The translations under genes and the position numbers were made by a program. A stretch of 64,000 nt of DNA, taken from assembly GCA_920105625.2 (NCBI GenBank), contig OV050030.1:212396325-212460324 (forward strand). The letters run 5' to 3'. Under the pieces are notes generated by a model that was not told the origin of the DNA, searched no databases, and saw only the letters and a list, made by a program, of their open reading frames with translations. Source of the stretch: Clusia tigrina. Lineage: Eukaryota > Arthropoda > Insecta > Diptera > Clusiidae. Positions within the stretch are counted from its first letter, which is position 1. Every line of letters begins with the position of its first letter. Positions 33,955 through 47,080 of this stretch are shown here, piece after piece.

Positions 33955-36104
33955 CTTGAGTCCCAAATCAAACACTGATAAGACAATGGCCCTAAATTCT
34001 GTACTTTGCGTCCTACACTTATCAGAGTTTGCAACAATCAAATGCTTGTAACTTTTTACTGGAGCGTCATAAAATCTTGAAATTTTGTGACAATAAAGTA
34101 CTCGAGCCGCTTGTCAATTTAAGCTATCACTTATAGCTATGCTACCCTTGAGTCCCAAATCAAACACTGATAAAACTTCAAATGGCCCTAACTTCTATAC
34201 GGTGCGTCCTACACCTATCAATCTTTTCAACACTCAAATGCTTGTAACTTCTTACTTGTTAGTCATAAAATCTTGAAATTTTGTGACAATAAAGTACTCG
34301 AGCCTCTTGTAAATTTAAGCTATCGCTCATAGCTATGCTACCCTTGAGTCCCAAATCAAACATTGATAAAACTTCAAATGGCCCTAAATTCTATACGGGG
34401 CGTCCTATACCTATCAAAGTTTGCAACAATCAAATGCTTGTAACTTTTTACTTGAGCTTAATAAAATCTGGAAATTTTGTGACAATAAAGCACTCGAGCC
34501 TCTAATCAATTTAAGCTATTGCTCATAGCTATGCTACCCTTGGGTCCCAAATCAAACACTGATAAAACTTCAAATGGCCCTAACTTCTATACGGTGCGTC
34601 CTACACCTCTCAAAGTTTGCAACAATAAAATGCTTGAAAATTTTTACTGGAGCGTCATAAAACCTTGAAGTTTGGTGACAATAAAGTACTCGAGCCTCTT
34701 ATCAATTCAAGCTATCGCTCATAGCTATGCTACCCTTGAGTCCCAAATCAAACACTGATAAAACTTCAAATGGCCCTAACTTCTATACGGTGCGTCCTAT
34801 ACCTATCAAAGTTTGCAACAATCAAATGCTTGTAACTTTTTACTGGAGCTTAATAAAAGCTTGAAATTTTGTGACAATAAAGTACTCGAGCCTCTTAACA
34901 ATTTAAGCTATCGCTCATAGCTATGCTACCCTTGAGTCCCAAATCATACACTGATAAATCTTTAAACGGCCCTAATTTCTATACGGTGCGTCCTATACCT
35001 ATCAAAGTTTGCAACAATCAAATGCTTGTAACTTTTTACTGGAGCTTAAAAAATCTTGAAATTTTGTGACAATAAAGCACTCGAGCCTCTTATCAATTTA
35101 AGCTATTGCTTATAGCTATGCTACCCTTGAGTCCCAAATCAAACACTGATAAAACTTCAAATGGCCCTAACTTCTATACGGTGCGTCCTACACCTATCAA
35201 AGTTTGCAACAATCAAAAGTTTGCAAGTTTTTACTGGAGCGTCATAAAACCTTGAAATTTTGTGACAAAAAAGTACTCGAGCCTCTTATCAATTTAAGCT
35301 ATCGCTCATAGCTATGCTATCCATGATTCCGAAATCAAACACTGATAAAACTTCAAATGGCCCTAACTTCTATACGGTGCGTTTTATACCTATCAAAGTT
35401 TGCAACAATCAAATGCTTGTAACTTTTTACTGGAGCTTAATAAAATCTTGAAATTTTGTAAAAATAAAGTACTCGAGCCTCTTATCAATTTAAGCTATCG
35501 CTCATAGCTATGCTACCGTTGAGTCCCAAATCAAACACGTATAAAACTTCAAATGGCCCTAACTTCTATACGGTGCGATATATACCTATCAAAGTATGCT
35601 ACATTGAAATGCTTGTAACTTTTTACTGGAGCGTCATAAAATCTTGAAATTTTGTGACATTAAAGTACTCGAGCCTCTTATCAATTTAAGCTATAGCTCA
35701 TAGCTATGCTACCCTTGAGTCTCAAATCAAACACTGCTAAACCTTCAAATGGCCCTACCTTCTATATGGTGCGTCCTATACCTATCAAAGTTTGCAACAA
35801 TCAAATGCTTGTAGCTTTTTACTGGAGCATAGTAAAATCTTGAAATTTTGTGACAATAAAGTACTCGAGCCTCTTGTGAATTTAAGCTATCACTCATAGC
35901 TATGCTACCTTTGAGTCCCAAATCAAAGACTGATAAAACTTCAAAATGCCCTAACTTCTATACGGTGCGATATATACCTATCAAAGTATGCAACATTCAA
36001 ATGCTTGTAACTTTTTACTGGAACGTCAAAAACCTTGAAATTTGGTGACAATAAAATACACGTGCCTCTTGTCAATTAAAGTTGTCGCTCATTGCTATGC
36101 TACC
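33955..36104 (+). repeat. HOR family 2, beta unit (11 monomers)
   Basis: Same monomer order as 28871-31021; length 2150. ACGGGGCGTCC, CACCTCTCAAAG, AAACGGCCC, GTAAAAATAAAG and the J-M'-N' end all recur about 5084 bp after their first appearance. Private changes include CTTGGGTCCC (about 34548) and CCATGATTCCGAAATC (about 35321). Confidence 0.86.
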
Positions 36105-37863
36105 CTTGAGTCCCAAATCAAACACTGATAAGACAATGGCCCTAAATTCTGTACTTTGCGTCCTACACTTATCAGAGTTTGCAACAATCAAATGCTTGTA
36201 ACTTTTTACTGGAGCGTCATAAAATCTTGAAATTTTGTGACAATAAAGTACTCGAGCCGCTTGTCAATTTAAGCTATCACTTATAGCTATGCTACCCTTG
36301 AGTCCCAAATCAAACACTGATAAAACTTCAAATGGCCCTAACTTCTATACGGTGCGTCCTACACCTATCAATCTTTTCAACACTCAAATGCTTGTAACTT
36401 ATTACTGGTTAGTCATAAAATCTTGAAATTTTGTGACAATAAAGTACTCGAGCCTCTTGTAAATTTAAGGTATCGCTCATAGCTATGCTACCCTTGAGTC
36501 CCAAATCAAACACTGATAAAACTTCAAATGGCCCTAAATTCTATACGGGGCGTCCTATACCTATCAAAGTTTGCAACAATCAAATGCTTGTAACTTTTTA
36601 CTTGAGCTTAATAAAATCTGGAAATTTTGTGACAATAAAGCACTCGAGCCTCTAATCAATTTAAGCTATTGCTCATAGCTATGCTACCCTTGAGTCCCAA
36701 ATCAAACACTGATAAAACTTCAAATGGCCCTAACTTCTATACGGTGCGTCCTACACCTCTCAAAGTTTGCAACAATAAAATGCTTGAAAAGTTTTACTGG
36801 AGCGTCATAAAACCTTGAAATTTGGTGACAATAAAGTACTCGAGCCTCTTATCAATTCAAGCTATCGCTCATAGCTATGCTACCCTTGAGTCCCAAATCA
36901 AACACTGATAAAACTTCAAATGGCCCTAACTTCTATACGGTGCGTCCTATACCTATCAAAGTTTGCAACAATCAAATGCTTGTAACTTTTTACTGGAGCT
37001 TAATAAAAGCTTGAAATTTTGTGACAATAAAGTACTCGAGCCTCTTAACAATTTAAGCTATCGCTCATAGCTATGCTACCCTTGAGTCCCAAATCATACA
37101 CTGATAAATCTTTAAACGGCCCTAATTTCTATACGGTGCGTCCTATACCTATCAAAGTTTGCAACAATCAAATGCTTGTAACTTTTTACTGGAGCTTAAA
37201 AAATCTTGAAATTTTGTGACAATAAAGCACTCGAGCCTCTTATCAATTTAAGCTTTTGCTTATAGCTATGCTACCCTTGAGTCCCAAATCAAACACTGAT
37301 AAAACTTCAAATAGCCCTAACTTCTATACGGTGCGTCCTACACCTATCAAAGTTTGCAACAATCAAAAGTTTGCAAGTTTTTACTGGAGCGTCATAAAAC
37401 CTTGAAATTTTGTGACAAAAAAGTACTCGAGCCTCTTATCAATTTAAGCTATCGCTCATAGCTATGCTATCCATGAGTCCCAAATCAAACACTGATAAAA
37501 CTTCAAATGGCCCTAACTTCTATACGGTGCGTTTTATACCTATCAAAGTTTGCAACAATCAAATGCTTGTAACTTTTTACTGGAGCTTAATAAAATCTTG
37601 AAATTTTGTAAAAATAAAGTACTCGAGCCTCTTATCAATTTAAGCTATCGCTCATAGCTATGCTACCGTTGAGTCCCAAATCAAACACGTATAAAACTTC
37701 AAATGGCCCTAACTTCTATACGGTGCGATATATACCTATCAAAGTATGCTACATTGAAATGCTTGTAACTTTTTACTGGAGCGTCATAAAATCTTGAAAT
37801 TTTGTGACATTAAAGTACTCGAGCCTCTTATCAATTTAAGCTATAGCTCATAGCTATGCTACC
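36105..37863 (+). repeat. HOR family 2, beta unit lacking M' and N' (9 monomers)
   Basis: It repeats the beta order 2150 bp downstream of the preceding unit. After the J monomer and a dyad tail of the M'-leading kind (CTATAGCTCATAGC near 37840), the next monomer is T, not M'. Length 1759, which is 391 shorter than 2150, the size of two monomers. Confidence 0.86.
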
Positions 37864-40340
37864 CTTGAGTCCCAAATCAAACACTGATAAGACAATGGCC
37901 CTAAATTCTGTACTTTGCGTCCTACACTTATCAGAGTTTGCAATAATCAAATGCTTGTAACTTTTTACTGGAGCGTCATAAAATCTTGAAATTTTGTGAC
38001 AAAAAAGTACTCGAGCCTCTTATCAATTTAAGCTATCGCTCATAGCTATGCTACATTTGTGTCTCAAATCAATCACTGATGAAAATTCAAATGGCCCTAA
38101 CTTCTATACGGTGCGTCCTATACCTATCAAAGATTGCAACAATCAAATGCTTGTAACTTTTTACTGGAGCATCATAGAATTAAAATTTTCAACAATCAAA
38201 TAAAGCTTCAAATGCCCTAACTTCTATACGGTGCGTCCCACACCTATCAAAGTTTGCAACAATCAATTGCTTGCAACTTTTTACGGGAGCGTCATAAAAC
38301 CTTGAAATTTGGTGACAAAAAAGTACTCGAGCCTCTTATTAATTCAAGCAGTCGCTCATAGCTATGCTACCCTTGAGCCCCAAATCAAACACTGATAAAA
38401 CTTCAAATGGCTCTAACTTCTATACGGGGCGTCCTATACCTATCAAAGTTTGCAACAATCAAATGCTTGTAACTTTTTACTTGAGCTTAATAAAATCTGG
38501 AAATTTTGTGACAATAAAGCACTCGAGCCTCTCATCAATTTAAGCTATTGCTCATAGCTATGCTACCCTTGAGTCCCAAATCAAATACTGATAAAACTTC
38601 AAATGGCCATAACTTCTATACGGTGCGTCCTACACCTATCAAAGTTTGCAACAATAAAATGCTTGAAAATTTTTACTGGAGCGTCATAAAACCTTGAAAT
38701 TTGGTGACAATAAAGTACTCGAGCCTCTTATCAATTCAAGCTATCGCTCATAGCTATGCTACCCTTGAGTCCCAAATCAAACACTGATAAAACTTCTAAT
38801 GGCCCTAACTTCTATACGGTGCGTCCTATACCTATCAAAGTTTGCAACAATCAAATGCTTGTAACTTTTTACTGGAGCTTAATAAAAGCTTGAAATTTTG
38901 TGACATTAAAGTACTCGAGCCTCTTAACAATTTAAGTTATCGCTCATAGCTATGCTACCCTTGAGTCCCAAATCAAACACTGATAAAACTTCAAATGGCC
39001 CTAACTTCTATACGGTGCGTCCTATACCTATCAAAGTTTGAAACAACCAAATGCTTGTAACTTTTTACTGGAGCTTAAAAAACCTTGAAATTTTGTGACA
39101 ATCAAGCACTCGAGCCTCTTATCAATTTAAGCTACCGCTCATAGCTATGCTACGCTTGAGTCCCAAATCCAACACTGATAAAACTTCAAATGGCCCTAAC
39201 TTCTATACGGTGCGTCCTACACCTATCAAAGTTTGCAACAATAAAATGCTTGAAAATGTTTACTGGAGTGTCATAAAACCTTGAAATTTGGTGACAATAA
39301 AGTACTCGAGCCTCTTGTCAATTTAAGGTATCTCTCATAGCTATGCTACCCTTGAGTCTCAAATCAAACACTGATAAAACTTCAAATGGCCCTAACTTAT
39401 ATATGGTGCATCCTACACCTATCAAAGTTTGCAACAATCAATTGCTTGCAACTTTTTACGGGAGCGTCATAAAACCTTGAAATATTGTGACAATAAAGTA
39501 CTCGAGCCTCTTATCAATTTAAGCTATCGCTCATAGCTATGCTACCCTTGAGGCCCAAATAGAACACTGATAAAACTTCAAATGTCCCTAACTTCCTTAC
39601 CGTGCGTTCTACACCTATCAAAGTTTGCAACAATCAAATGCTTGTAACTTTTTACTGGAGCGTCATAGAACCTTGAAATTTGGTGACAATAAAGTACTCG
39701 AGCCTCTTAACAATTCAAGCCATCGCTCATAGCTATGCTACCCTTTAGCACCAAACTAAACACTGATAAAACTTCAAATGGCCCTAACTTCTATATGGTG
39801 CGTCCTACACCTATCAAAGTTTGCAACAGTCAAAAGCTTGCAAGTTTTTACTGGAGCGTCATAAAACCTTGAAATTTTGTGACAAAAAAGTACTCGAGCC
39901 TCTTATCAATTTAAGCTATCGCTCATAGCTATGCTATCCCTGAGTCCCAAATCAAACACTGATAAAACTTCAAATGGCCCTAACTTCTATACGGTGCGTT
40001 TTATACCTATCAAAGTTTGCAACAATCAAATGCTTGTAACTGTTCACTGGAGCGTCATAAAACCTTGAAATTTGGTGACAATAAAGTACTCGAGCCTCTT
40101 AACAATTCAAGCTATCGCTCATAGCTATGCTACCCTTTAGCACCAAACTAAACACTGATAAAACTTCAAATGGCCCTAACTTCTATATGGTGCGTCCTAC
40201 ACCTATCAAAGTTTGCAACAATCAAAAGCTTGCAAGTTTTTACTGGAGCGTCATAAATCCTTGAAATTTTGTGACAAAAAAGTACTCGAGCCTCTTATCA
40301 ATTTAAGCTATCGCTCATAGCTATGCTATCCATGAGTCCC
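37864..40340 (+). repeat. HOR family 2, alpha-type unit with a damaged centre
   Basis: T and U are followed by a severely truncated fusion (38178-38216), then an O-like monomer (CAATTGCTTGC, TTACGGGAGC). A series then matches the expanded alpha unit at about 31400-33200: AAAACTTCTAATGG (38793), GAAACAACC (39049), TATATATGGTGCATCC (39400), CTTGAGGCCC (39549) and CCTTTAGCACC (39750, 40134). The dimer duplication of 31802-32583 is not present here, so it arose after the split or was lost. Confidence 0.78.
38164..38230 (+). repeat. Scrambled monomer remnant
   Basis: After GCATCATAGAATTAAAATTTTC, itself reminiscent of the 55-bp-duplicated U monomer, the sequence goes AACAATCAAATAAAGCTTC and lands in the middle of the next monomer (CAAATGCCCTAAC). 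The second half of one monomer and the first 25-30 bp of the next are lost, along with the AATAAAG/XhoI block and dyad. I have not seen an intact parent of this junction in the window. Confidence 0.75.
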
Positions 40341-42061
40341 AAATCAAACACTGATAAAACTTCAAATGGCCCTAACTTCTATACGGTGCGTGTTATACCT
40401 ATCAAAGTTTGCAACATTCAAATGCTTGTAACTTTTTACTGGAGCTTAATAAAATCTTGAAATTTTGTGACAATAAAGTACTCGAGCCTCTTGTCAATTT
40501 AAGCTATCGCTCATAGCTATGCTACCCTTGAGTCCCATATCAAACACTGATAAAACTTCAAATGGCCCTAACTTCTATCCGGTGCGTCCTATACCTATCA
40601 AAGTTTGCAACAATCAAATGCTTGTAAGTTTTTACTTTAGCGTCATAATAACCTTGAAAATTTGTAACAATAAAGTACACGAGCCTTTTATCAATTTAAG
40701 CTATCGCTCATAGCTATGCTACTCTTGAGCCCCAAATCAAACACTGATACAATTCGAAATGGCCCTACCTTCTATACGGTGCGTCCCAGACCTATAAAAG
40801 TTTGCAACAATCAAATTCTGCAAGTTTTTACTTGTGCGTCATAAAACCTGTAAATTTTGTGACAATAAAGTACTCGAACCTCTTATCATTTTAAGCTATC
40901 GCTCATAGCTATGCTACCCTCGAGTCTCAAATCAAACACTGATAAAACTTCAAATGGCCTTAACTTCTATACGGTGCGTCCTACACCAATCAAAGTTTGC
41001 AACAATCAAATGCTTGTAACCTTTTACTGGAGCGTCATAAAACCTTGAAATTTTGTGAAAATAAAGTACTCGAGCCTCTTATCAATTTATGCTATCGCTC
41101 ATAGCTATGCTACCCTTAAGTCCCAAATCAAACACTGATAAAATTTCAAATGGCTCTAAATTCTATACGGTGCGTCCTATCCCTATCAAAGTTTGCAACA
41201 ATCAAATGCTTGTAACTTTTTACTGGAGCTTAATAAAATCTTGAAATTTTGTGACAATAAAGTACTCGAGCCTCTTATAAATTTAAGCTATCGCTCATAG
41301 CTATGCTACCCTTGAGTCCCAAATCAAACACTGATAAAATTTCAAATGGCCCTAACATCTATACGGTGCGTGCTACTCCTATCAGACTTTGCAACATTCA
41401 AATGCTGAAATTTTGTGACAAAAAAGTACTTGAGCCTCTTATCAATTTAAGCTATCGCTCATAGCTATGCTACATTTGTGTCTCAAATCAAACACTGATG
41501 AAAATTCAAATGGCCCTAACTTCTATATGGTGCGTCCTACACCTATCAAAGTTTGCAATAATCAAATGCTTGTAACTTTTTACTGGAGCGTCATAAAATC
41601 TTGAAATTTTGTGATAATAAAGTACTCGAGCCTCTTGTCAATTTAAGCTTTCGCTCATAGCTATGCTACCCTTAGTCCCAAATCAACCACTGCTAAAACT
41701 TCAAATGGCCCTAACTTCTATACGGTGCGTCCTACACCTATCAAAGTTTGCAACAATCAAATGCTTGTAACTTTTTACTGGAGCGTCATAAAATCTTGAA
41801 ACTTTGTGACATTAAGGTACTCGAGCCTCTTATCAATTTAAGCTATAGCTCATAGCTATGCTACCCTTGAGTCCCAAATCAAACACTGCTAAACCTTCAA
41901 ATGGCCCTACCTTCTATATGGTGCGTCCTATACCTATCAAAGTTTGCCACAATCAAATGCTTGTAGCTTTTTACTGGAGCATAATAAAATCTTGAAATTT
42001 TGTGACAATAAAGTACTCGAGCCTCTTGTCAATTTAAGCTATCATTCATAGCTATGCTACC
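40341..42061 (+). repeat. Start of HOR family 3: B'-W-X module and M' lead-in
   Basis: Satellite with new variants. B' has CATATCAAACACTG and CTATCCGGTGCG (about 40537). W has ATACAATTCGAAATGG and AAATTCTGCAAGTTTTTAC with TTGTGCGTC (about 40745-40840). X has CTCGAGTCTC and CACCAATCAAAG (about 40920-40990). Then come monomers with CTCCTATCAGAC, a 35-bp deletion near 41407 (ATGCTGAAATTTTG), U, CTTAGTCCC, and M' at about 41870. The B'-W-X order recurs at about 44530-45110 and 58660-59210. Confidence 0.78.
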
Positions 42062-43639
42062 CTTGAGTCCCAAATCAAAGACTGATAAAACTTCAAAATG
42101 CCCTAACTTCTATACGGTGCTATATATACCTATCAAAGTATGCAACATTTAAATGCTTGTAACTTTTTACTGGAACGTCATAAAACCTTGAAATTTGGTG
42201 ACAATAAAGTACTCGTGCCTCTTGTCAATTAAAGTTGTCGCTCATTGCTATGCTACCCTTGAGTCCCAAATCAAACACTGATAAGACAATGGCCCTAAAT
42301 TCTGTACTTTGCGTCCTACACTTATCAGAGTTTGCAACAATCAAATGCTTGTAACTTTTTACTGGAGCGTCATAAAATCTTGAAATTTTGTGACAAAAAA
42401 GTACTCGAGCCTCTTATCAATTTAAGCTATCGCTCATAGCTATGCTACATTTGTCTCTCAAATCAAACACTGATGAAAATTCAAATGGCCCTAACTTCTA
42501 TATGGTGCGTCCTACACCTATCAAAGTTTGCAATAATCAAATGCTTGTAACTTTTTACTGGAGCTTAATAAAATCTTGAAATTTTGCGACAATAAAGTAC
42601 TCGAGCCTCTTATCAATTTAAGCTATCGCTCATAGCTATGCTACATTTGTGTCTCAAATCAAACACTGATGAAAATTCAAATGGCCCTAACTTCTATATG
42701 GTGCGTCCTACACCTATCAAAGTTTGCAATAATCAAATGCTTGTAACTTTTTACTGGAGCGTCATAAAATCTTGAAATTTTGTGACAATAAAGTACTCGA
42801 GCCTCTTATCAATTCAAGCTATCGCTCATAGCTATGCTACCTTTGAGTCCCAAATCAAACACTGATAAAATTTCAAATGGCCCTAAATTCTATACGGTGC
42901 GTCCTATACCTATCAAAGTTTGCAACATTCAAATGCTTGTAACTTTTTACTGGAGCGTCATAAAATCTTCAAATTTTGTGACAATAAAGTACTCGAGCCT
43001 CTCGTCAATTTAACCTATCGCTCATAGCTATGCTACCTTTGAGTCCCAAATCAAACACTGATATAACTTCAAATGGCCCTAACTTCTATACGGTGCGTCC
43101 TACACCTATCAAAGTTTGCAACAATCAATTGCTTGCAACTTTTTACGGGAGCGTCATAAAACCTTGAAATTTTGTGACAATAAAGTACTCGAGCCGCTTG
43201 TCAATTTAAGCTATCACTTATAGCTATGCTACCCTTGAGTCCCAAATCAAACACTGATAAAACTTCAAATGGCCCTAACTTCTATACGGTGCGTCCTACG
43301 CCTATCAATCTTTTCAACACTCAAATGCTTGCAACTTCTTACTGGTTACTCATAAAATCTTGAAATTTTGTGACAATAAAGTACTCGAGCCTCTTGTAAA
43401 TTTAAGCTATCGCTCATAGCTTTGCTACCCTTGAGTCCGAAATCAACCACTGCTAAAACTTCAAATGGCCCTAAATTATGTACGGTGCATCCTATACCTA
43501 TCGAAGTTTGCAACAATCAAATGCTTGTAACTTTTTACTGGAGCGTCATAAAATCTTGAAATTTTCTGACAATAAAGAACTCGAGCCTCTTATCAATTTA
43601 AGTTATCATAGCTATGCTACCACTGAGTCCCAAATCAAA

Positions 43640-43885
43640 CACTGATAAAACTTCAAATGGCCCTAACTTCTATACGGTGCATCCCACACCTATCAAAGTT
43701 TGCAACAATCAAATGCTTGAGTCCCAAATCAAACACTGATAAAATTTCAAATGGCCCTAACTTCTATACGGTGCGTCCCACACCTATAAAAGTTTGCAAC
43801 AATCAAATGCATCCTATACCTATCGAAGTTTGCAACAATCAAATGCTTGTAACTTTTTACTTGTGCGTCATAAAACCTTGAAATT
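43640..43885 (+). repeat. Half-monomer plus 36-bp repeat module, copy 1
   Basis: A monomer is cut at AATGCTTG (43716-43719) and joined to AGTCCCAAATC. In the following monomer the segment ATCCTATACC...AAATGC is repeated (43811-43846), because AAATGC is followed by ATCCTATACC and not TTGTAAC. The join falls on TGC, shared by GGTGCATCC and AATGCTTG. The module recurs at 49240, 51520 and 54545. Confidence 0.85.
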
Positions 43886-45414
43886 TTGTGAAAATAAAGT
43901 ACTCGAACCTCTTATCAATTTAAGCTATCGCTCATAGCTGTGCTACCCACGAGTCCCAAATCAAATATTGATAAAACTTCAAATGGCCTTCACTTCTATA
44001 TGGTGCATCCTACACCACTCAAAGTTTGCAACAATCAAATGCTTGTAACTTTTTACTGGAGCGTCATAAAACCTTGAAATTTGGTGACAGTAAAGTACTC
44101 GATCCTCTTATGAATTCAAGTTATCGCTCAAAGCTATGCTACCCTTGAGTCCCATATCAAACACTGATACAATTCCAAATGGCCCTACCTTCTATACGGT
44201 GCGTCCCACACCTATAAAAGTTTGCAACAATCAAATTCTGCAAGTTTTTTCTTGTGCGTCATAAAACCTTGAAATTTTGTGACAATAAAGTACTCGAGCC
44301 TCTTATCAATTTAAGCTATCGCTCATAGCTATGCTACCCTTGAGAAACAAATCAAACACTGATTAAACTTCGAATGGCCCTAACTTCTATACGGTGCGTC
44401 CTATTTCTATCAAAGTTTGCAAGAATCAAATGCTTGTAACTTTTTACTGGAGCTTAATAAAATCTTGAAATTTTGTGACAATAAAGTACTCGAGCCTCTT
44501 GTCAATTTAAGCTATCGCTCATAGCTATGCTACCCTTGAGACCCATATCAAACACTGATAAAACTTCAAATGGCCCTAACTTCTATCCGGTGCGTCCTAT
44601 ACCTATCAAAGTTTACAACAATCAAATGCATGTAAGTTTTTACTTTAGCGTCATAAAAACCTTGAAATTTTGTAACAATAAAGTACACGAGCCTTTTATC
44701 AATTTAAGCTATCGCTCATAGCTATGCTACCCTTGAGCCCCAAATCAAACACTGATACAATTCCAAATGGCCCTACCTTCTATACGGTGCGTCCCACACC
44801 TATAAAAGTTTGCAACAATCAAATTCTGCAAGTTTTTACTTGTGCGTCATAAAACCTGTAAATTTTGTGACAATAAAGTACTCGAACCCCTTATCATTTT
44901 AAGCTATCGCTCATAGCTATGCTACCCTCGAGTCCCAAATCAAACACTGATAAAACTTCAAATGGCCTTAACTTCTATACGGTGCGTCCTACACCAATCA
45001 AAGTTTGCAACAATCAAATGCTTGTAACTTTTTACTGGAGCGTCATAAAACCTTGAAATTTGGTGACAATAAAGTACTCGAGCCTCTTATACATTCAAGC
45101 TATCGCTCATAGCTATGCTACCCTTGAGTCCCAAATCAAACACTGATAAAATTTCAAATGGCCCTAAATTCTATACGGTGCGTCGTATACCTATCAGAGT
45201 TTGCAACAATCAAATGCTTGTAACTTTTTACTGGAGCTTAATAAAATCTTGAAATTTTGTGACAATAAAGTACTCGAGCCTCTTATCAATTTAAGCTATC
45301 GCTCATAGCTATGCTACCCTTGAGTCCCAAATCAAACACTGATAAAATTTCAAATGGCCCTAGCTTCTATACGGTGCGTGCTACTCCTATCAGACTTTGC
45401 AACATTCAAATGCT

Positions 45415-46500
45415 TGTAACTTTTTACTGGAGCCTCATAAAATCTTGAAATTTTGTGACAATAAAGTACTCGAGCCTCTTGTCAATTTAAGCTTTCGCTC
45501 ATAGCTATGCTACCCTTAGTCCCAAATCAACCTCTGCTAAAACTTCAAATGGCCCTAACTTCTATACGGTGCGTCCTACACCTATCAAAGTTTGCAACAA
45601 TCAAATGCTTGTAACTTTTTACTGGAGCGTCATAAAATCTTGAAATTTTGTGACATAAAAGTACTCGAGCCTCTTATCAATTTAAGCTATAGCTCATAGC
45701 TATGCTACCCTTGAGTCCCAAATCAAACACTGCTAAACCTTCAAATGGCCCTACCTTCTATATGGTGCGTCCTATACCTATCAAAGTTTGCAACAATCAA
45801 ATGCTTGTAGCTTTTTACTGGAGCGTCATAAAATCTTGAAATTTTGTGACAAAAAAGTACTCGAGCCTCTTATCAATTTAAGCTATCGCTCATAGCTATG
45901 CTACATTTGTGTCTCAAATCAAACACTGATGAAAATTCAAATGGCCCTAACTTCTATATGGTGCGTCCTACACCTATCAAAGTTTGCAATAATCAAATGC
46001 TTGTAACTTTTTACTGGAGCGTCATAAAATCTTGAAATTTTGTGACAATAAAGTACTCGAGCCTCTTGTCAATTTAAGCTTTCGCTCATAGCTATGCTAC
46101 CCTTAGTCCCAAATCAACCACTGCTAAAACTTCAAATGGCCCTAACTTCTATACGGTGCGTCCTACACCTATCAAAGTTTGCAACAATCAAATGCTTGTA
46201 ACTTTTTACTGGAGCGTCATAAAATCTTGAAATTTTGTGACATAAAAGTACTCGAGCCTCTTATCAATTTAAGCTATAGCTCATAGCTATGCTACCCTTG
46301 AGTCCCAAATCAAACACTGCTAAACCTTCAAATGGCCCTACCTTCTATATGGTGCGTCCTATACCTATCAAAGTTTGCAACAATCAAATGCTTGTAGCTT
46401 TTTACTGGAGCGTCATAAAATCTTGAAATTTTGTGACAAAAAAGTACTCGAGCCTCTTATCAATTTAAGCTATCACTCATAGCTATACTACATTTGTGTC
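45415..46500 (+). repeat. Tandem trimer duplication (587-bp spacing)
   Basis: The three-monomer block CTTAGTCCC monomer - M' - U is repeated. CTTAGTCCC occurs at 45515 and 46102, 587 bp = 3 x 196 - 1. The copies match from about 45415 until about 46500. There the second copy changes (CTATACTACATTTGTGTCCC) and moves into a GATAAAATTTC monomer. Confidence 0.85.
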
Positions 46501-47080
46501 CCAAATCAAACACTGATAAAATTTCAAATGGCCCTAAATTCTATACGATGCGTCCTATACCTTTCAAAGTTTGCAACAATCAAATGCTTGTAACTTTTTA
46601 CTGGAGCTTAATAAAATCTTGAAATTTTGTGACAATAAAGTACTCGAGCCTCTTATCAATTTAAGCTATCGCTCATAGCTCTGCTACCCTTGAGTCCCAA
46701 ATCAAACACTGATAAAATTTCAAATGGCTCTAACTTTTATACGGTGCGTGCTACCCCTATCAGACTTTGCAACATTCAAATGCTTGTAACTTTTTACTGG
46801 AGCGTCATAAAATCTTGAAATTTTGTGACATTAAAGTACTCGAGCCTCTTATCAATTTAAGCTATAGCTCATAGCTATGCTACCCTTGAGTCCCAAATCA
46901 AACACTGCTAAACCTTCAAATGGCCCTACCTTCTATATGGTGCGTCCTATACCTATCAAAGTTTGCAACAATCAAGTGCTTGTAGCTTTTTACTGGAGCA
47001 TAATAAAATCTTGAAATTTTGTGACAATAAAGTACTCGAGCCTCTTGTCAATTTAAGCTATCACTCATAGCTATGCTACC

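Larger units (their letters stand above)
42062..47080 (+). repeat. HOR family 3, long unit (N' to N')
   Basis: From one N' monomer (CAAAGACTGATAAAAC, GATATATACC-like) to the next. It contains T, two successive U monomers exactly 196 bp apart (ACATTTGT at 42447 and 42643), and a P-R-half-monomer module (43190-43880). The S/W monomer, K/A fusion, B', W and X follow (44160-45110), then a trimer duplication (45415-46500) and M'. About 5.0 kb, the longest unit in this family. Confidence 0.75.
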
